Shown: positions 8,191 to 21,410 of the stretch, in pieces | Layout of the letters: each line of letters starts with the position of its first letter | How positions within the stretch are numbered: position 1 is the stretch's first letter | NCBI GenBank assembly: GCA_037013495.1 | Contig: CM072802.1 | Span: 63,225,483 to 63,289,482 of the forward strand | Source: Hippophae tibetana | Taxonomy: Eukaryota; Streptophyta; Magnoliopsida; Rosales; Elaeagnaceae | Direction: 5' to 3' | DNA length: 64,000 bases | The notes under the pieces: generated by a model | The model's input: the letters and a program-made list of their open reading frames with translations, nothing else | What the model was told of the DNA's origin: nothing | The model's database searches: none | Made by a program: the position numbers and the translations under genes

Positions 8191-11100
8191 TTGGACGAAT
8201 TTTCTATTTTTCATGATTTTCTGAGAGTTCAAAAAATAACTGAAAATACTTTCCATGTCCATCAGATTATGAAACTTTGCAGTATGTGATCAAATATTAT
8301 TCAAAACAGGTTTGCAAAAAATCGCCCAAGAATTCCATCGTTTGGACGAGTTTGCCCACGAGGTGTTACACATGGCTATTAATGCCCCACATGGTGGCAC
8401 CCGAAAACGAGCATTTCTTGTCATCTTCGTATTTTTACCCTGACAAACGTGATATTTCGTGATCAATAAATCATAGAGGATGAAAGGAATTGCGTCCAAC
8501 AAGAACCGACAATTTTGGACGAATTTTCTATTTTTCCTGATTTTCCGAGAGTTCAAGAAATAACTAAAAATATTTCCCATGTCCTTAAGATTATTAAACT
8601 TTGCAGTATGTGATCAAATATTATTCCAAACAGTTGTGCAAAAAATCGTCCAAGAATTCCATCGTTTGACACGAGTTTGCCCACGGGCTGTTAGACATGC
8701 CTATCAATGCCCCACATGGGGGCACCCGAAAACGAGCATTCCTTGTCATCTTCGTATTTTTACAGTGCCAAACCTGATATTTAGTGATAAATAAATCATA
8801 GATGATTAAAGGAATTGCGTCCAACAAGAACCGACAATTTTGGACGAATTTTCTATTTTTAATGATTTTCCGAGTGTTCAAAAAATAACTACAAATACTT
8901 CCCCTGATCATAAGATTATGAAACTTTGTAGTATGTTATCAAATATTATTCCAAACAGGTGTTCAAAAAATCGCCCAAGAATTCCATCGGTTGGACGAGT
9001 TTGCCCACGGGGTGTTACACATGGCTATTAATGCCCCACATGGTGGCACCCGAAAACGAGCATTCCTTGTCATCTTCGTATTTTTACGGTGCCAAACCTG
9101 ATATTTCGTGATCAATAAATCATAGAGGATTAAAGGAATTGCGTCTAACAAGAGCCGACAATTTTGGACGAATTTTCTATTTTTAATGATTTTTTGAGAG
9201 TTCAAAAAATAATTAAAAATACTTCACATGTCCATAAGATTATGAAACTTTGCAGTATATGATCAAATATTATTCCAAACGATGTGCAAGAAATCGCCCA
9301 AGAAATCCATCGTTTGACACAAGTTTGCCAACGGGGGGATAGACATGCCTATCAATGTCACACATAGTGGCACCCGAAAACGAGGATTTCTTGTCATCTT
9401 CATATTTTTACCCTGACAAACCTGATATTTCGTGATCAACTCATAGAGGACGAAAGGAATTGCGTCCAACAAGAACCGACAATTTTGGACGAATTTTCTA
9501 TTTTTCATGATTTTCCGAGAGTTCAAAAAATAACTGAAAATACTTTCCATGTCCATCATATTATGAAACTTTGCAGTATGTTATCAAATATTATTCAAAA
9601 CAGGTGTGCAAAAAATCGCCCAAGAATTCCATCGGTTGGACAAGTTTGCCCACAGGGTGTTACACATGGCTATTAATGCCCCACATGGTGGCACCCGAAA
9701 ACGAGCATTCCTTGTCATCTTCATATTTTTACGGTGCCAAACCTGATATTTCGTGATCAATAAATCATAGAGGATTAAAGGAATTGCGTCTAACAAGAGC
9801 CGACAATTTTGGACGAATTTTCTATTTTTAATGATTTTTTGAGAGTTCAAAAAATAATTAAAAATACTTCACATGTCCATAAGATTATGAAACTTTGCAG
9901 TATGTGATCAAATATTATTCCAAACAAGTGTGCAAGAAATCGCCCAAGAAATCCATCGTTTGACACAAGTTTGCCAACGGGGTGTTAGACATGCCTATCA
10001 ATGTCACACATAGTGGCACCCGAAAACGAGGATTTCTTTTCATCTTCATATTTTTACCCTGACAAAATTGATATTTCGTGATCAATAAATCATAGAGGAT
10101 GAAAGGAATTGCGTCCAACAAGAACCGACAATTTTGGACGAATTTTCTATTTTTCATGATTTTCCGAGAATTCAAAAAATAACTGAAAATACTTTCCATG
10201 TCCATCAGATTATGAAACTTTGCAGTATGTTATCAAATATTATTCAAAACAGGTGTGCAAAAAATCGCCCAAGAATTCCATCGGTTGGACGAGTTTGCCC
10301 ACGGGGTGTTACACTTGGCTATTAATGCCCCACATGGTGGCACCCGAAAACGAGCATTCCTTGTCATCTTCGTATTTTTACGGTGCCAAACCTGATATTT
10401 CGTGATCAATAAATCATAGAAGATTAAAGGAATTGCGTCTAACAAGAGCCGACAATTTTGGACGAATTTTCTATTTTTAATGATTTTTTGAGAGTTCAAA
10501 AAATAACTAAAAATACTTTCCATGTCCATAAGATTATGAAACTTTGCAGTATGTGATCAAATATTATTAAAAGCAGTTGTGCAAAAAATCGCCAAAGAAT
10601 TCCATCGTTTGACACGAGTTTGCCAACGGGGTGTTAGACATGCCTATCAATGCCCCACATAGTGGCACCCGAAAACGAGCATTCCTTGTCATCTTCGTAT
10701 TTTTACTGTGAGAAACCTGATATTTCGTGATAAATAAATCATAGAGGATGAAAGGAATTGCGTCCAACAAGAATCGACAATTTTGGACGAATTTTCTATT
10801 TTTCCTGATTTCCCGAGAGTTCAAAAAATAACTAAAAATATTTCCCTTGTCCATAAGATTATGAAACTTTGGATTATGTAATCAAATATTATTCAAAATA
10901 GGTGTAAAAAATTGTCCAAGAATTCCATCGTTTGACACGAGTTTGCCCACGAGGTGTTAGACATGGCTATAAATGCCTCACATAGTGACACCCCAAAACG
11001 AGCATTCCTTGTCATCTTCGTATTTTTATGGTTCCAAACCTGATATTTCATTATCAACAAATCATAGAGGATGAAAGGAATTGCGTCCAACAAGAATCGA

Positions 11101-14030
11101 CAATTTTGGACGAATTTTCTATTTTTCATGATTTTCTGAGAGTTCAAAAAATAACTGAAAATACTTTCCATGTCCATCAGATTATGAAACTTTGCAGTAT
11201 GTGATCAAATATTATTCAAAACAGGTTTGCAAAAAATCGCCCAAGAATTCCATCGTTTGGACGAGTTTTCCCACGAGGTGTTACACATGGCTATTAATGC
11301 CCCACATGGTGGCACCCGAAAACGAGCATTTCCTGTCATCTTCATATTTTTACCCTGACAAACGTGATATTTCGTGATCAATAAATCATAGAGGATGAAA
11401 GGAATTGCGTCCAACAAGAACCGACAATTTTGGACGAATTTTCTATTTTTCCTGATTTTCCGAGAGTTCAAGAAATAACTAAAAATATTTCCCATGTCCT
11501 TAAGATTATTAAACTTTGCAGTATGTGATCAAATATTATTCCAAACAGTTGTGCAAAAAATCGTCCAAGAATTCCATCGTTTGACACGAGTTTGCCCACG
11601 GGCTGTTAGACATGCCTATCAATGCCCCACATGGGGGCACCCGAAAACGAGTATTCCTTGTCATCTTCGTATTTTTACAGTGCCAAACCTGATATTTAGT
11701 GATAAATAAATCATAGATGATTAAAGGAATTGCGTCCAACAAGAACCGACAATTTTGGACGAATTTTCTATTTTTAATGATTTTCCGAGTGTTCAAAAAA
11801 TAACTACAAATACTTCCCCTGATCATAAGATTATGAAACTTTGTAGTATCTTATCAAATATTATTCTAGGTGTTCAAAAAATCGCCCAAGAATTCCATCG
11901 GTTGGACGAGTTTGCCCACGGGGTGTTACACATGGCTATTAATGCCCCACATGGTGGCACCCGAAAACGAGCATTCCTTGTCATCTTCGTATTTTTACGG
12001 TGCCAAACCTGATATTTCATGATCAATAAATCATAGAGGATTAAAGGAATTGCGTCTAACAAGAGCCGACAATTTTGGACGAATTTTCTAATTTTAATGA
12101 TTTTTTGAGAGTTCAAAAAATAATTAAAAATACTTCACATGTCCATAAGATTATGAAACTTTGCAGTATATGATCAAATATTATTCCAAACGATGTGCAA
12201 GAAATCGCCCAAGAAATCCATCGTTTGACACAAGTTTGCCAACGGGGGGATAGACATGCCTATCAATGCCCCACATAGTGGCACCCGAAAACGAGGATTT
12301 CTTGTCATCTTCATATTTTTACCCTGACAAACCTGATATTTCGTGATCAACTCATAGAGGACGAAAGGAATTGCGTCCAACAAGAACCGACAATTTTGGA
12401 CGAATTTTCTATTTTTCATGATTTTCCGAGAGTTCAAAAAATAACTGAAAATACTTTCCATGTCCATCAGATTATGAAACTTTGCAGTATGTTATCAAAT
12501 ATTATTCAAAACAGGTGTGCAAAAAATCGCCCAAGAATTCCATCGGTTGGACGAGTTTGCCCACAGGGTGTTACACATGGCTATTAATGCCCCACATGGT
12601 GGCACCCGAAAACGAGCATTCCTTGTCATCTTCATATTTTTACGGTGCCAAACCTGATATTTCGTGATCAATAAATCATAGAGGATTAAAGGAATTGCGT
12701 CTAACAAGAGCCGACAATTTTGGACGAATTTTCTATTTTTAATGATTTTTTGAGAGTTCAAAAAATAATTAAAAATACTTCACATGTCCATAAGATTATG
12801 AAACTTTGCAGTATGTGATCAAATATTATTCCAAACAAGTGTGCAAGAAATCGCCCAAGAAATCCATCGTTTGACACAAGTTTGCCAACGGGGTGTTAGA
12901 CATGCCTATCAATGTCACACATAGTGGCACCCGAAAACGAGGATTTCTTTTCATCTTCATATTTTTACCCTGACAAACCTGATATTTCGTGATCAATAAA
13001 TCATAGAGGATGAAAGGAATTGCGTCCAACAAGAACCGACAATTTTGGACGAATTTTCTATTTTTCATGATTTTCCGAGAATTCAAAAAATAACTGAAAA
13101 TACTTTCCATGTCCATCAGATTATGAAACTTTGCAGTATGTTATCAAATATTATTCAAAACAGGTGTGCAAAAAATCGCCCAAGAATTCCATCGGTTGGA
13201 CGAGTTTCCCCACGGGGTGTTACACTTGGCTATTAATGCCCCACATGGTGGCACCCGAAAACGAGCATTCCTTGTCATCTTCGTATTTTTACGGTGCCAA
13301 ACCTGATATTTCGTGATCAATAAATCATAGAGGATTAAAGGAATTGCGTCTAACAAGAGCCGACAATTTTGGACGAATTTTCTATTTTTAATGATTTTTT
13401 GAGAGTTCAAAAAATAACTAAAAATACTTTCCATGTCCATAAGATTATGAAACTTTGCAGTATGTGATCAAATATTATTAAAAACAGGTGTGCAAAAAAT
13501 CGCCAAAGAATTCCATCGTTTGACACGAGTTTGCCAACGGGGTGTTAGACATGCCTATCAATGCCCCACATAGTGGCACCCGAAAACGAGCATTCCTTGT
13601 CATCTTCGTATTTTTACAGTGAGAAACCTGATATTTCGTGATCAATAAATCATAGAGGATGAAAGGAATTGCGTCCAACAAGAATCGACAATTTTGGACG
13701 AATTTTCTATTTTTCCTGATTTCCCGAGAGTTCAAAAAATAACTAAAAATATTTCCCTTGTCCATAAGATTATGAAACTTTGGATTATGTAATCAAATAT
13801 TATTCAAAATAGGTGTAAAAAATTGTCCAAGAATTCCATCGTTTGACACGAGTTTGCCCACGAGGTGTTAGACATGGCTATAAATGCCTCACATAGTGAC
13901 ACCCCAAAACGAGCATTCCTTGTCATCTTCGTATTTTTATGGTTCCAAACCTGATATTTCATTATCAACAAATCATAGAGGATGAAAGGAATTGCGTCCA
14001 ACAAGAATCGACAATTTTGGACGAATTTTC
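8190..14030. repeat. two tandem copies of a 9-monomer higher-order repeat (~2.91 kb each)
   Basis: Monomer types at 8290, 8621, 8963, 9263, 9584, 9915, 10233, 10567 and 10893 recur in the same order at 11205, 11536, 11874, 12174, 12495, 12826, 13144, 13478 and 13804. The offset is 2915 bp, falling to 2911 bp after a 4-bp deletion in the second copy (near 11865 compared with 8955). Copies differ by only scattered single bases. The match begins around 8190 and fails near 14030, where the second copy changes type within a monomer. Confidence 0.9.
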
Positions 14031-15826
14031 TATTTTCCATGATTTTCCGAGAGTTCAAAAAATAACTAAAAATACTTCCCATGTCCATAAGATTCTGAAA
14101 CTTTGCAATATGTGATCAAATATTATTCCAAAGAGGTGTGCAAAAAATCGCCCAAGAATTCCATCGTTTGACACGAGTTTGCCCACGGGGTGTTACACAT
14201 GGCTATTAATGCCCCACATGGTGGCACCCGAAAACGAGCATTCCTTGTCATCTTTGTATTTTTACAGTGCCAAACCGGATATTTAGTGATCAATAAATCA
14301 TAAAGGTTGAAAGGAATTGCGTCCAACCAGAACCGACAATTTTGGACGAATTTTCTATTTTTCATGATTTTTCGAGAGTTCAAAAAATATCTAAAAATAT
14401 TTTCCATGTCCATAAGATTATGAAACTTTGGATTATGTGATCAAATATTATTACAAACAGATGTGCAAAAAATCGCCGAAGAATTCCTTCGTTTGACACA
14501 CGTTTGCCCAAGGGGTTTTAGACATGCCTATCAATGTCCTACATAGTGGCACCCGAAAACGTGCATTCCTTGTCATCTTCGTATTTTTACCGTGAGAAAC
14601 CTGATATTTCGTGATCAATAAATCATAGAGAATGAAAGGAATTGCGTCCAACAAGAACCGACAATTTTGGACGAATTTTCTATTTTTCATAATTTTCCGA
14701 GAGTTCAAAAAATAACTGAAAATACATTCCATGTCCATAAGATTATGTAACTTTGGATTATGTGATCCAATATTATTCAAAACAGGTGTGCAAAAAATCG
14801 CCCAAGAATTCCATCGTTTGACATGAGTTTACCCACGGGGTGTTATACATGCCTATCAATGCCACACATGGTGGTACCCGAAAAGGAGCATTCCTTGTCA
14901 TCGCCGTCTTTTTATAGTGTAAAACCTGATATTTAGTGAGCAATAAATAATAGAGGATTAAAGGAATTGCGTCCAACAAGAACCTACAATTTTGGACGAA
15001 TTTTCTATTTTTCATGATTTTCCAACAGTTCAAAAAATAACTGAAAATACTTTCCATGTCCATCAGATTATGAAACTTTGCAGTATGTGATCAAATATTA
15101 TTCAAAACAGGTGTGCAAAAAATCGCCCAAGAATTCCATCGTTTGGACGAGTTTGCCCACGGGGTGTTACACATGGCTATTTATGCCCCACATGGTGGCA
15201 CCCGAAAACGAGCATTCCTTGTCATCTTCGTATTTTTACGATGCCAAACCTGATATTTCGTGATCAATAAATCATAGAGGATTAAAGGAATTGCGTCAAA
15301 CAAGAGCCGACAATTTTGGACGAATTTTCTATTTTTAATGGTTTTCTCAGAGTTCAAAAAAATAATTAAAAATACTTCACATGTCCATAAGATTATGAAA
15401 CTTTGCAGTATGTGATCAAATATTATTCCAAACAGGTGTGCAAGAAATCGCCCAAGAAATCCATCGTTTGACACAAGTTTGCCACGGGGTGTTAGACATG
15501 CCTATCAATGTCACACATAGTGGCACCGGAAAACGAGCATTTCTTGTCATCTTCATATTTTTACCCTGACAAACCTGATATTTCGTGATCAATAAATCAT
15601 AGAGGATGAAAGGAATTGCGTCCAACAAGAACCGACAATTTTGGACGAATTTTCTATTTTTTATGATTTTCCGAGAGTTCAAAAAATAACTAAAAATATT
15701 TCCATGCCCATAAGATTATGAAACTTTGCAGTATGTGATCAAATATTATTCCAAACAGTTGTGCAAAAAATCGTCCAAGAATTCCATCGTTTGACACGAG
15801 TTTGCCCACGAGGTGTTAGACATGGC

Positions 15827-15834
15827 TATAAATA
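15827..15834 (+). promoter_or_regulatory. TATA-box-like motif TATAAATA in a monomer (first perfect example)
   Basis: Many monomers from here on read GGCTATAAATACCCCACA where older monomers have GCCTATCAATGCCCCACA. TATAAATA is the plant TATA consensus. Whether it promotes transcription is unknown; it is listed because the motif is exact and recurs in dozens of interior monomers. Confidence 0.3.
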
Positions 15835-17203
15835 CCCCACATAGTGGCACCCGAAAACGAGCATTCCTTGTCATCTTCGTATTTTTACGGTGCCAATCCT
15901 GATATTTCATTATCAACAAATCATAGAGGATGAAAGGAATTGCGTCCAACAAGAATCGACAATTTTGGACGAATTTTCTATTTTTCATGATATCCCGAGA
16001 GTTCAAAAAATAACTAAAAATACTTTCCATGTCCATAAGATTATGAAACTTTGCAATATGTGATCAAATATTATTCCAAATAGGTGTGCAAAAAATCGCA
16101 CAAGAATTCCATCGTTTGACACGACTTTGCCCACGGGGTGTTAGACATGCCTATCAATGCCCCACATGGTGGCACCCAAAAACGAGCATTCCTTGTCATC
16201 TTCGTATTTTTACAGTGCTAAACCGGATATTTAGTGATCAATAAATCATAAAGGATGAAAGGAATTGCGTCCAACAAGAACCGACAATTTTGGACGAATT
16301 TTCTATTTTTCATGATTTTTCGAGAGTTCAAAAAATAACTAAAAATACTTTCCATGTCCATAAGATTATGAAAGTTTGGATTATGTGATCAAATATTATT
16401 ACAAACAGATGTGCAAAAAATCGCCCAAGAATTCCTTCGTTTGACACGCGTTTGCACACGGTTTTTTAGACATGCCTATCAATGTCCTACATAGTGGCAC
16501 CCGAAAATGAGCATTCCTTTTCATCTTCGTATTTTTACTGTGAGAAACCTGATATTTAGTGATCAATAAATCATAGAGAATGAAAGGAATTGCGTCCAAC
16601 AAGAACCGAGAATTTTGGAAGAATTTTCTATTTTTCATGATTTTCCGAGAGTTCAAAAAATAACTAAAAATACTTTCCATGTCCATAAGATTATGAAACT
16701 TTGCAGTATGTGATCAAATATTATTCCAAACAGTTGTGCCAAAAATCGTCCAAGAATTCCATCGTTTGACACGCGTTTGCCCACGAGGTGTTAGACATGG
16801 CTATAAATACCCCACATAGTGGCACCCGAAAACGAGCATTCCTTGTCATCTTCGTATTTTTACGGTGCCAAACCTGATATTTCATTATCAATAAATCGTA
16901 GAGGATGAAAGGAATTGCGTCCGACAAGAATCGAAAATTTTGGAAAAATTTTCTATTTTTGAAGATTTTCCGAGAGTTCAAAAAATAAATAAAAATACTT
17001 CACATGTCCATAAGATTATGAAACTTTGCAGTATGTGATCAAATATTATTCCAAACAGGTGTGAAAAAAATCGCCCAAGAATTCCATGGTTTCACACGAG
17101 TTTGCCCACGGGGTGTTAGACATGCCTATCAATGCCCCACATGGTGGCACCCGAAAACGAGCATTCCTTGTCATCTTCGTATTTTTACAGTGCCGAACCT
17201 GAT

Positions 17204-17221
17204 ATTTATTGATCAATAAAT
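17204..17221. repeat. 18-bp perfect palindrome in a monomer (first example)
   Basis: ATTTATTGATCAATAAAT is its own reverse complement. Monomers nearer the border have ATTTCGTGATCAATAAAT or ATTTAGTGATCAATAAAT, with an imperfect left arm. The perfect form is present in a large share of monomers from about 17.2 kb to the window end, always at the same place in the unit. Confidence 0.95.
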
Positions 17222-17350
17222 CATAAAGGATTAAAGGAATTGCTTCCAACAAAAACCGACTTTTTTGGACGAAGTTTCTATTTTAAATGATTTTCCGAGA
17301 GTTCAAAAAATAACTTAATATACTTCTCCTGAACATAAGATTATGAAACT

Positions 17351-20300
17351 TTGCAGTATGTTATCAAATATTATTACAAACAGGTGTGCAAAAAATCGCC
17401 CACGAATTCCATCGTTTGACATGCGTTTGCCCACGAGGTGTTAGACATGGCTATAAATACCCCACATAGTGGCACCCGAAAACGAGGATTCCTTGTCATC
17501 TTCGTATTTTTACAGTGACAAACCTGATATTTCGTGATCAATAAATCATAGAGGATGAAAGGAATTGCGTCCAACAAGAATCGACAATTTTGGACGAATT
17601 ATCTATTTTTCATGATTTTCCGAGATTTCAAAAAATAACTGAAAATACTTTCCATGTCCATAAGATTATGAAACTTTGGATTATGTAATCAAATATTATT
17701 CAAAATAGGTGTACAAAAAATCGCTCAAGAATTCCATCGGTTGACACAAGTTTGCCCACGGGGTGTTAGACATGCCTATCAATGTCCCACATGGTGGCAC
17801 CCGAAAGCGAGCATTTCATTTTCGTATTTTTACAGTGCCAAACCTGATATTTCGTGATCAATAAATCATAGAGGATGAAAGGAATTGCGTCCAACAAGAA
17901 TCAACAATTTTGGACGAATTTTCTATTTTTCCTGATTTCCCGAGTTTTCAAAAAATAACTAAAAATATTTCCCATGTCCATAAGATTATGAAACTTTGCA
18001 GTATGTGATCAAATATTATTCCAAACAGTTGTGCAAAAAATCGTCCAAGAATTCCATCGTTTGACACGAGTTTGCCCACGAGGTGTTAGACATGGCTATA
18101 AATACCCCACATAGTGGCACCCGAAAACGAGCATTCCTTGTCATCTTCCTATTTTTACGGTGCCAAGCTTGATATTTCATTATCAATAAATCATAGAGGA
18201 TGAAAGGAATTGCGTCCAACAAGAATCGACAATTTTGGGCAAATTTTCTATTTTTCAAGATTTTCCGAGAGTTCAAAAAATAACTAAAAATACTTCACAT
18301 GTCCATAAGATTATGAAACTTTGCAGTATGTGATCAAATATTATTCAAAACAGGTGTGCAAAAAATCGCCCAAGAATTCCATCGTTTGACATGAGTTTAC
18401 CCACGGGGTGTTAGACATGCCTATCAATGCCACACATGGTGGCACCCGAAAACGAGCATTCCTTGTCATCTTCGTATTTTTACAGTGGCGAACCTGATAT
18501 TTATTGATCAATAAATCATAGAGGATTAAAGGAATTGCTTCCAACAAAAACCGACTTTTTTGGACGAAGTTTCTATTTTAAATGATTTTCCGAGAGTTCA
18601 AAAAATAACTTAATATACTTCTCCTGAACATAAGATTATGAAACTTTGCAGTATGTTATCAAATATTATTACAAACAGGTGTGCAAAAAATCGCCCAAGA
18701 ATTCCATCGTTTGACACGCGTTTTCCCACGAGGTGTTAGACATGGCTATAAATACCCCACATAGTGGCACCCGAAAACGAGCATTCCTTGTCATCTTCGT
18801 ATTTTTACAGTGCCGAACCTGATATTTATTGATCAATAAATCATAGAGGATTAAAGGAATTGCTTCCAACAAAAACCGACTTTTTTGGACGTAGTTTCTA
18901 TTTTAAATGATTTTCCGAGAGTTCAAAAAATAACTTAATATACTTCTCCTGAACATAAGATTATGAAACTTTGCAGTATGTTATCAAATATTATTACAAA
19001 CAGGTGTGCAAAAAATCGTCCAAGAATTCCATCGTTTGACACGAGTTTGCCCACGAGGTGTTAGACATGGCTATAAATACCCCACATAGTGGCACCCAAA
19101 AACGAGCATTCCTTGTCATCTTCCTATTTTTACGGTGCCAAACTTGATATTTCTTATCAATAAATCATAGAGGATGAAAGGAATTGCGTCCAACAAGAAT
19201 CGACAATTTTGGGCAAATTTTCTATTTTTCAAGATTTTCCGAGAGTTCAAAAAATAACTAAAAATACTTCACATGTCCATAAGATTATGAAATTTTGCAG
19301 TATGTGATCAAATATTATTCAAAACAGGTGTGCAAAAAATCGCCCAAGAATTCCATCGTTTGACATGAGTTTACCCACGGGGTGTTAGACATGCCTATCA
19401 ATGCCACACATGGTGGCACCCGAAAACGAGCATTCCTTGTCATCTTCGTATTTTTACAGTGGCGAACCTGATATTTATTGATCAATAAATCATAGAGGAT
19501 TAAAGGAATTGCTTCCAACAAAAACCGACTTTTTTGGACGAAGTTTCTATTTTAAATGATTTTCCGAGAGTTCAAAAAATAACTTAATATACTTCTCCTG
19601 AACATAAGATTATGAAACTTTGCAGTATGTTATCAAATATTATTACAAACAGGTGTGCAAAAAATCGCCCAAGAATTCCATCGTTTGACACGCGTTTTCC
19701 CACGAGGTGTTAGACATGGCTATAAATACCCCACATAGTGGCACCCGAAAACGAGCATTCCTTGTCATCTTCGTATTTTTACAGTGCCGAACCTGATATT
19801 TATTGATCAATAAATCATAGAGGATTAAAGGAATTGCTTCCACCAAAAACCGACTTTTTTGGACGAAGTTTCTATTTTAAATGATTTTCCGAGAGTTCAA
19901 AAAATAACTTAATATACTTCTCCTGAACATAAGATTATGAAACTTTGCAGTATGTTATCAAATATTATTACAAACAGGTGTGCAAAAAATCGCCCAAGAA
20001 TTCCATCGTTTTACATGCGTTTGCCCACGAGGTGTTAGACATGGCTATAAATACCCCACATAGTGGCACCCGAAAATGAGGATTCCTTGTCATATTCGTA
20101 TTTTTACAGTGACAAACCTGATATTTCGTGATCAATAAATCATAGAGGATGAAAGGAATTGCGTCCAACAAGAATCGACAATTTTGGACGAATTATCTAT
20201 TTTTCATGATTTTCCGAGATTTCAAAAAATAACTGAAAATAGTTTCCATGTCCATAAGATTATGAAACTTTGGATTATGTAATCAAATATTATTCAAAAT

Positions 20301-21410
20301 AGGTGTACAAAAAATCGCTCAAGAATTCCATCGGTTGACACAAGTTTGCCCACGGGGTGTTAGACATGCCTATCAATGTCCCACATGGTGGCACCCGAAA
20401 GCGAGCATTCCTTGTCATTTTCGTATTTTTACAGTGGCAAACCTGATATTTCGTGATCAATAAATCATAGAGGATGAAAGGAATTGCGTCCAACAAGAAT
20501 CAATAATTTTGGACGAATTTTCTATTTTTCCTGATTTCCCGAGTTTTCAAAAAATAACTAAAAATATTTCCCATGTCCATAAGATTATGAAACTTTCCAG
20601 TATGTGATCAAATATTATTCCAAACAGTTGTGCAAAAAATCGTCCAAGAATTCCATCGTTTGACACGAGTTTGCCCACGAGGTGTTAGACATGGCTATAA
20701 ATACCCCACATAGTGGCACCCGAAAACGAGCATTCCTTGTCATCTTCCTATTTTTACGGTGCCAAACTTGATATTTAATTATCAATAAATCATAGAGGAT
20801 GAAAGGAATTGCGTCCAACAAGAATCTACAATTTTGGACGAATTTTCTATTTTTCATGATTTTCCGAATGTTCAAAAAATAACTAAAAATACTTCCCATG
20901 TCCATAAGATTATGAAACTTTGCAATATGTGATCAAATATTATTCCAAAGAGGTGTGCAAAAAATCGCCCAAGAATTCCATCGTTTGACACGAGTTTGCC
21001 CACGGGGTGTTAGACATGCCTATCAATGCCCCACATGGTGGCACCCGAAAACGAGCATTCCTTGTCATCTTCGTATTTTTACAGTGCCGAACCTGATATT
21101 TAGTGATCAATAAATCATAGAGGATTAAAGGAATTGCGTCCAACAAGAACCGACAATTTTGGACGAATTTTCTATTTTTAATGATTTTCCGAGTGTTCAA
21201 AAAATAACTACAAATACTTCCCCTATTCATAAGATTATGAAACTTTGCAGTATGTTATCAAATATTATTCCAAACAGGTGTGCAAGAAATCGCCCAAGAA
21301 TTCCATCGTTTGGACGAGTTTGCCCACGGGGTGTTAGACATGCCTATTAATGTCCCACATGGTGGCACCCGAAAACGAGCATTCCTTGTTATTTTCGTAT
21401 TTTTACAATG
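17351..21410. repeat. satellite segment of mixed monomer types containing a 3-monomer tandem duplication
   Basis: Within it, about 18040-19015 and 19016-19990 are successive copies of the same three monomers (offset 976 bp, falling to 974 after a 2-bp deletion in the second copy near 19152). The rest (17351-18039 and 19991-21410) is single monomers of types also found later in the array. Confidence 0.85.

Larger units (their letters stand above)
14031..17350. repeat. satellite segment, left partner of the 22- to 24-monomer-distance duplication
   Basis: About 14270-15740 matches 21411-22880 at a constant offset of 7141 bp (22 monomers). It includes rare variants such as a shortened GTTTGCCACGGGG site and CATCGCCGTC/CATCGTCGTC in place of CATCTTCGT. 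About 15746-17350 matches 23213-25140, but there the partner has one additional monomer, so the offset grows from 7467 to 7790 bp. Confidence 0.85.
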
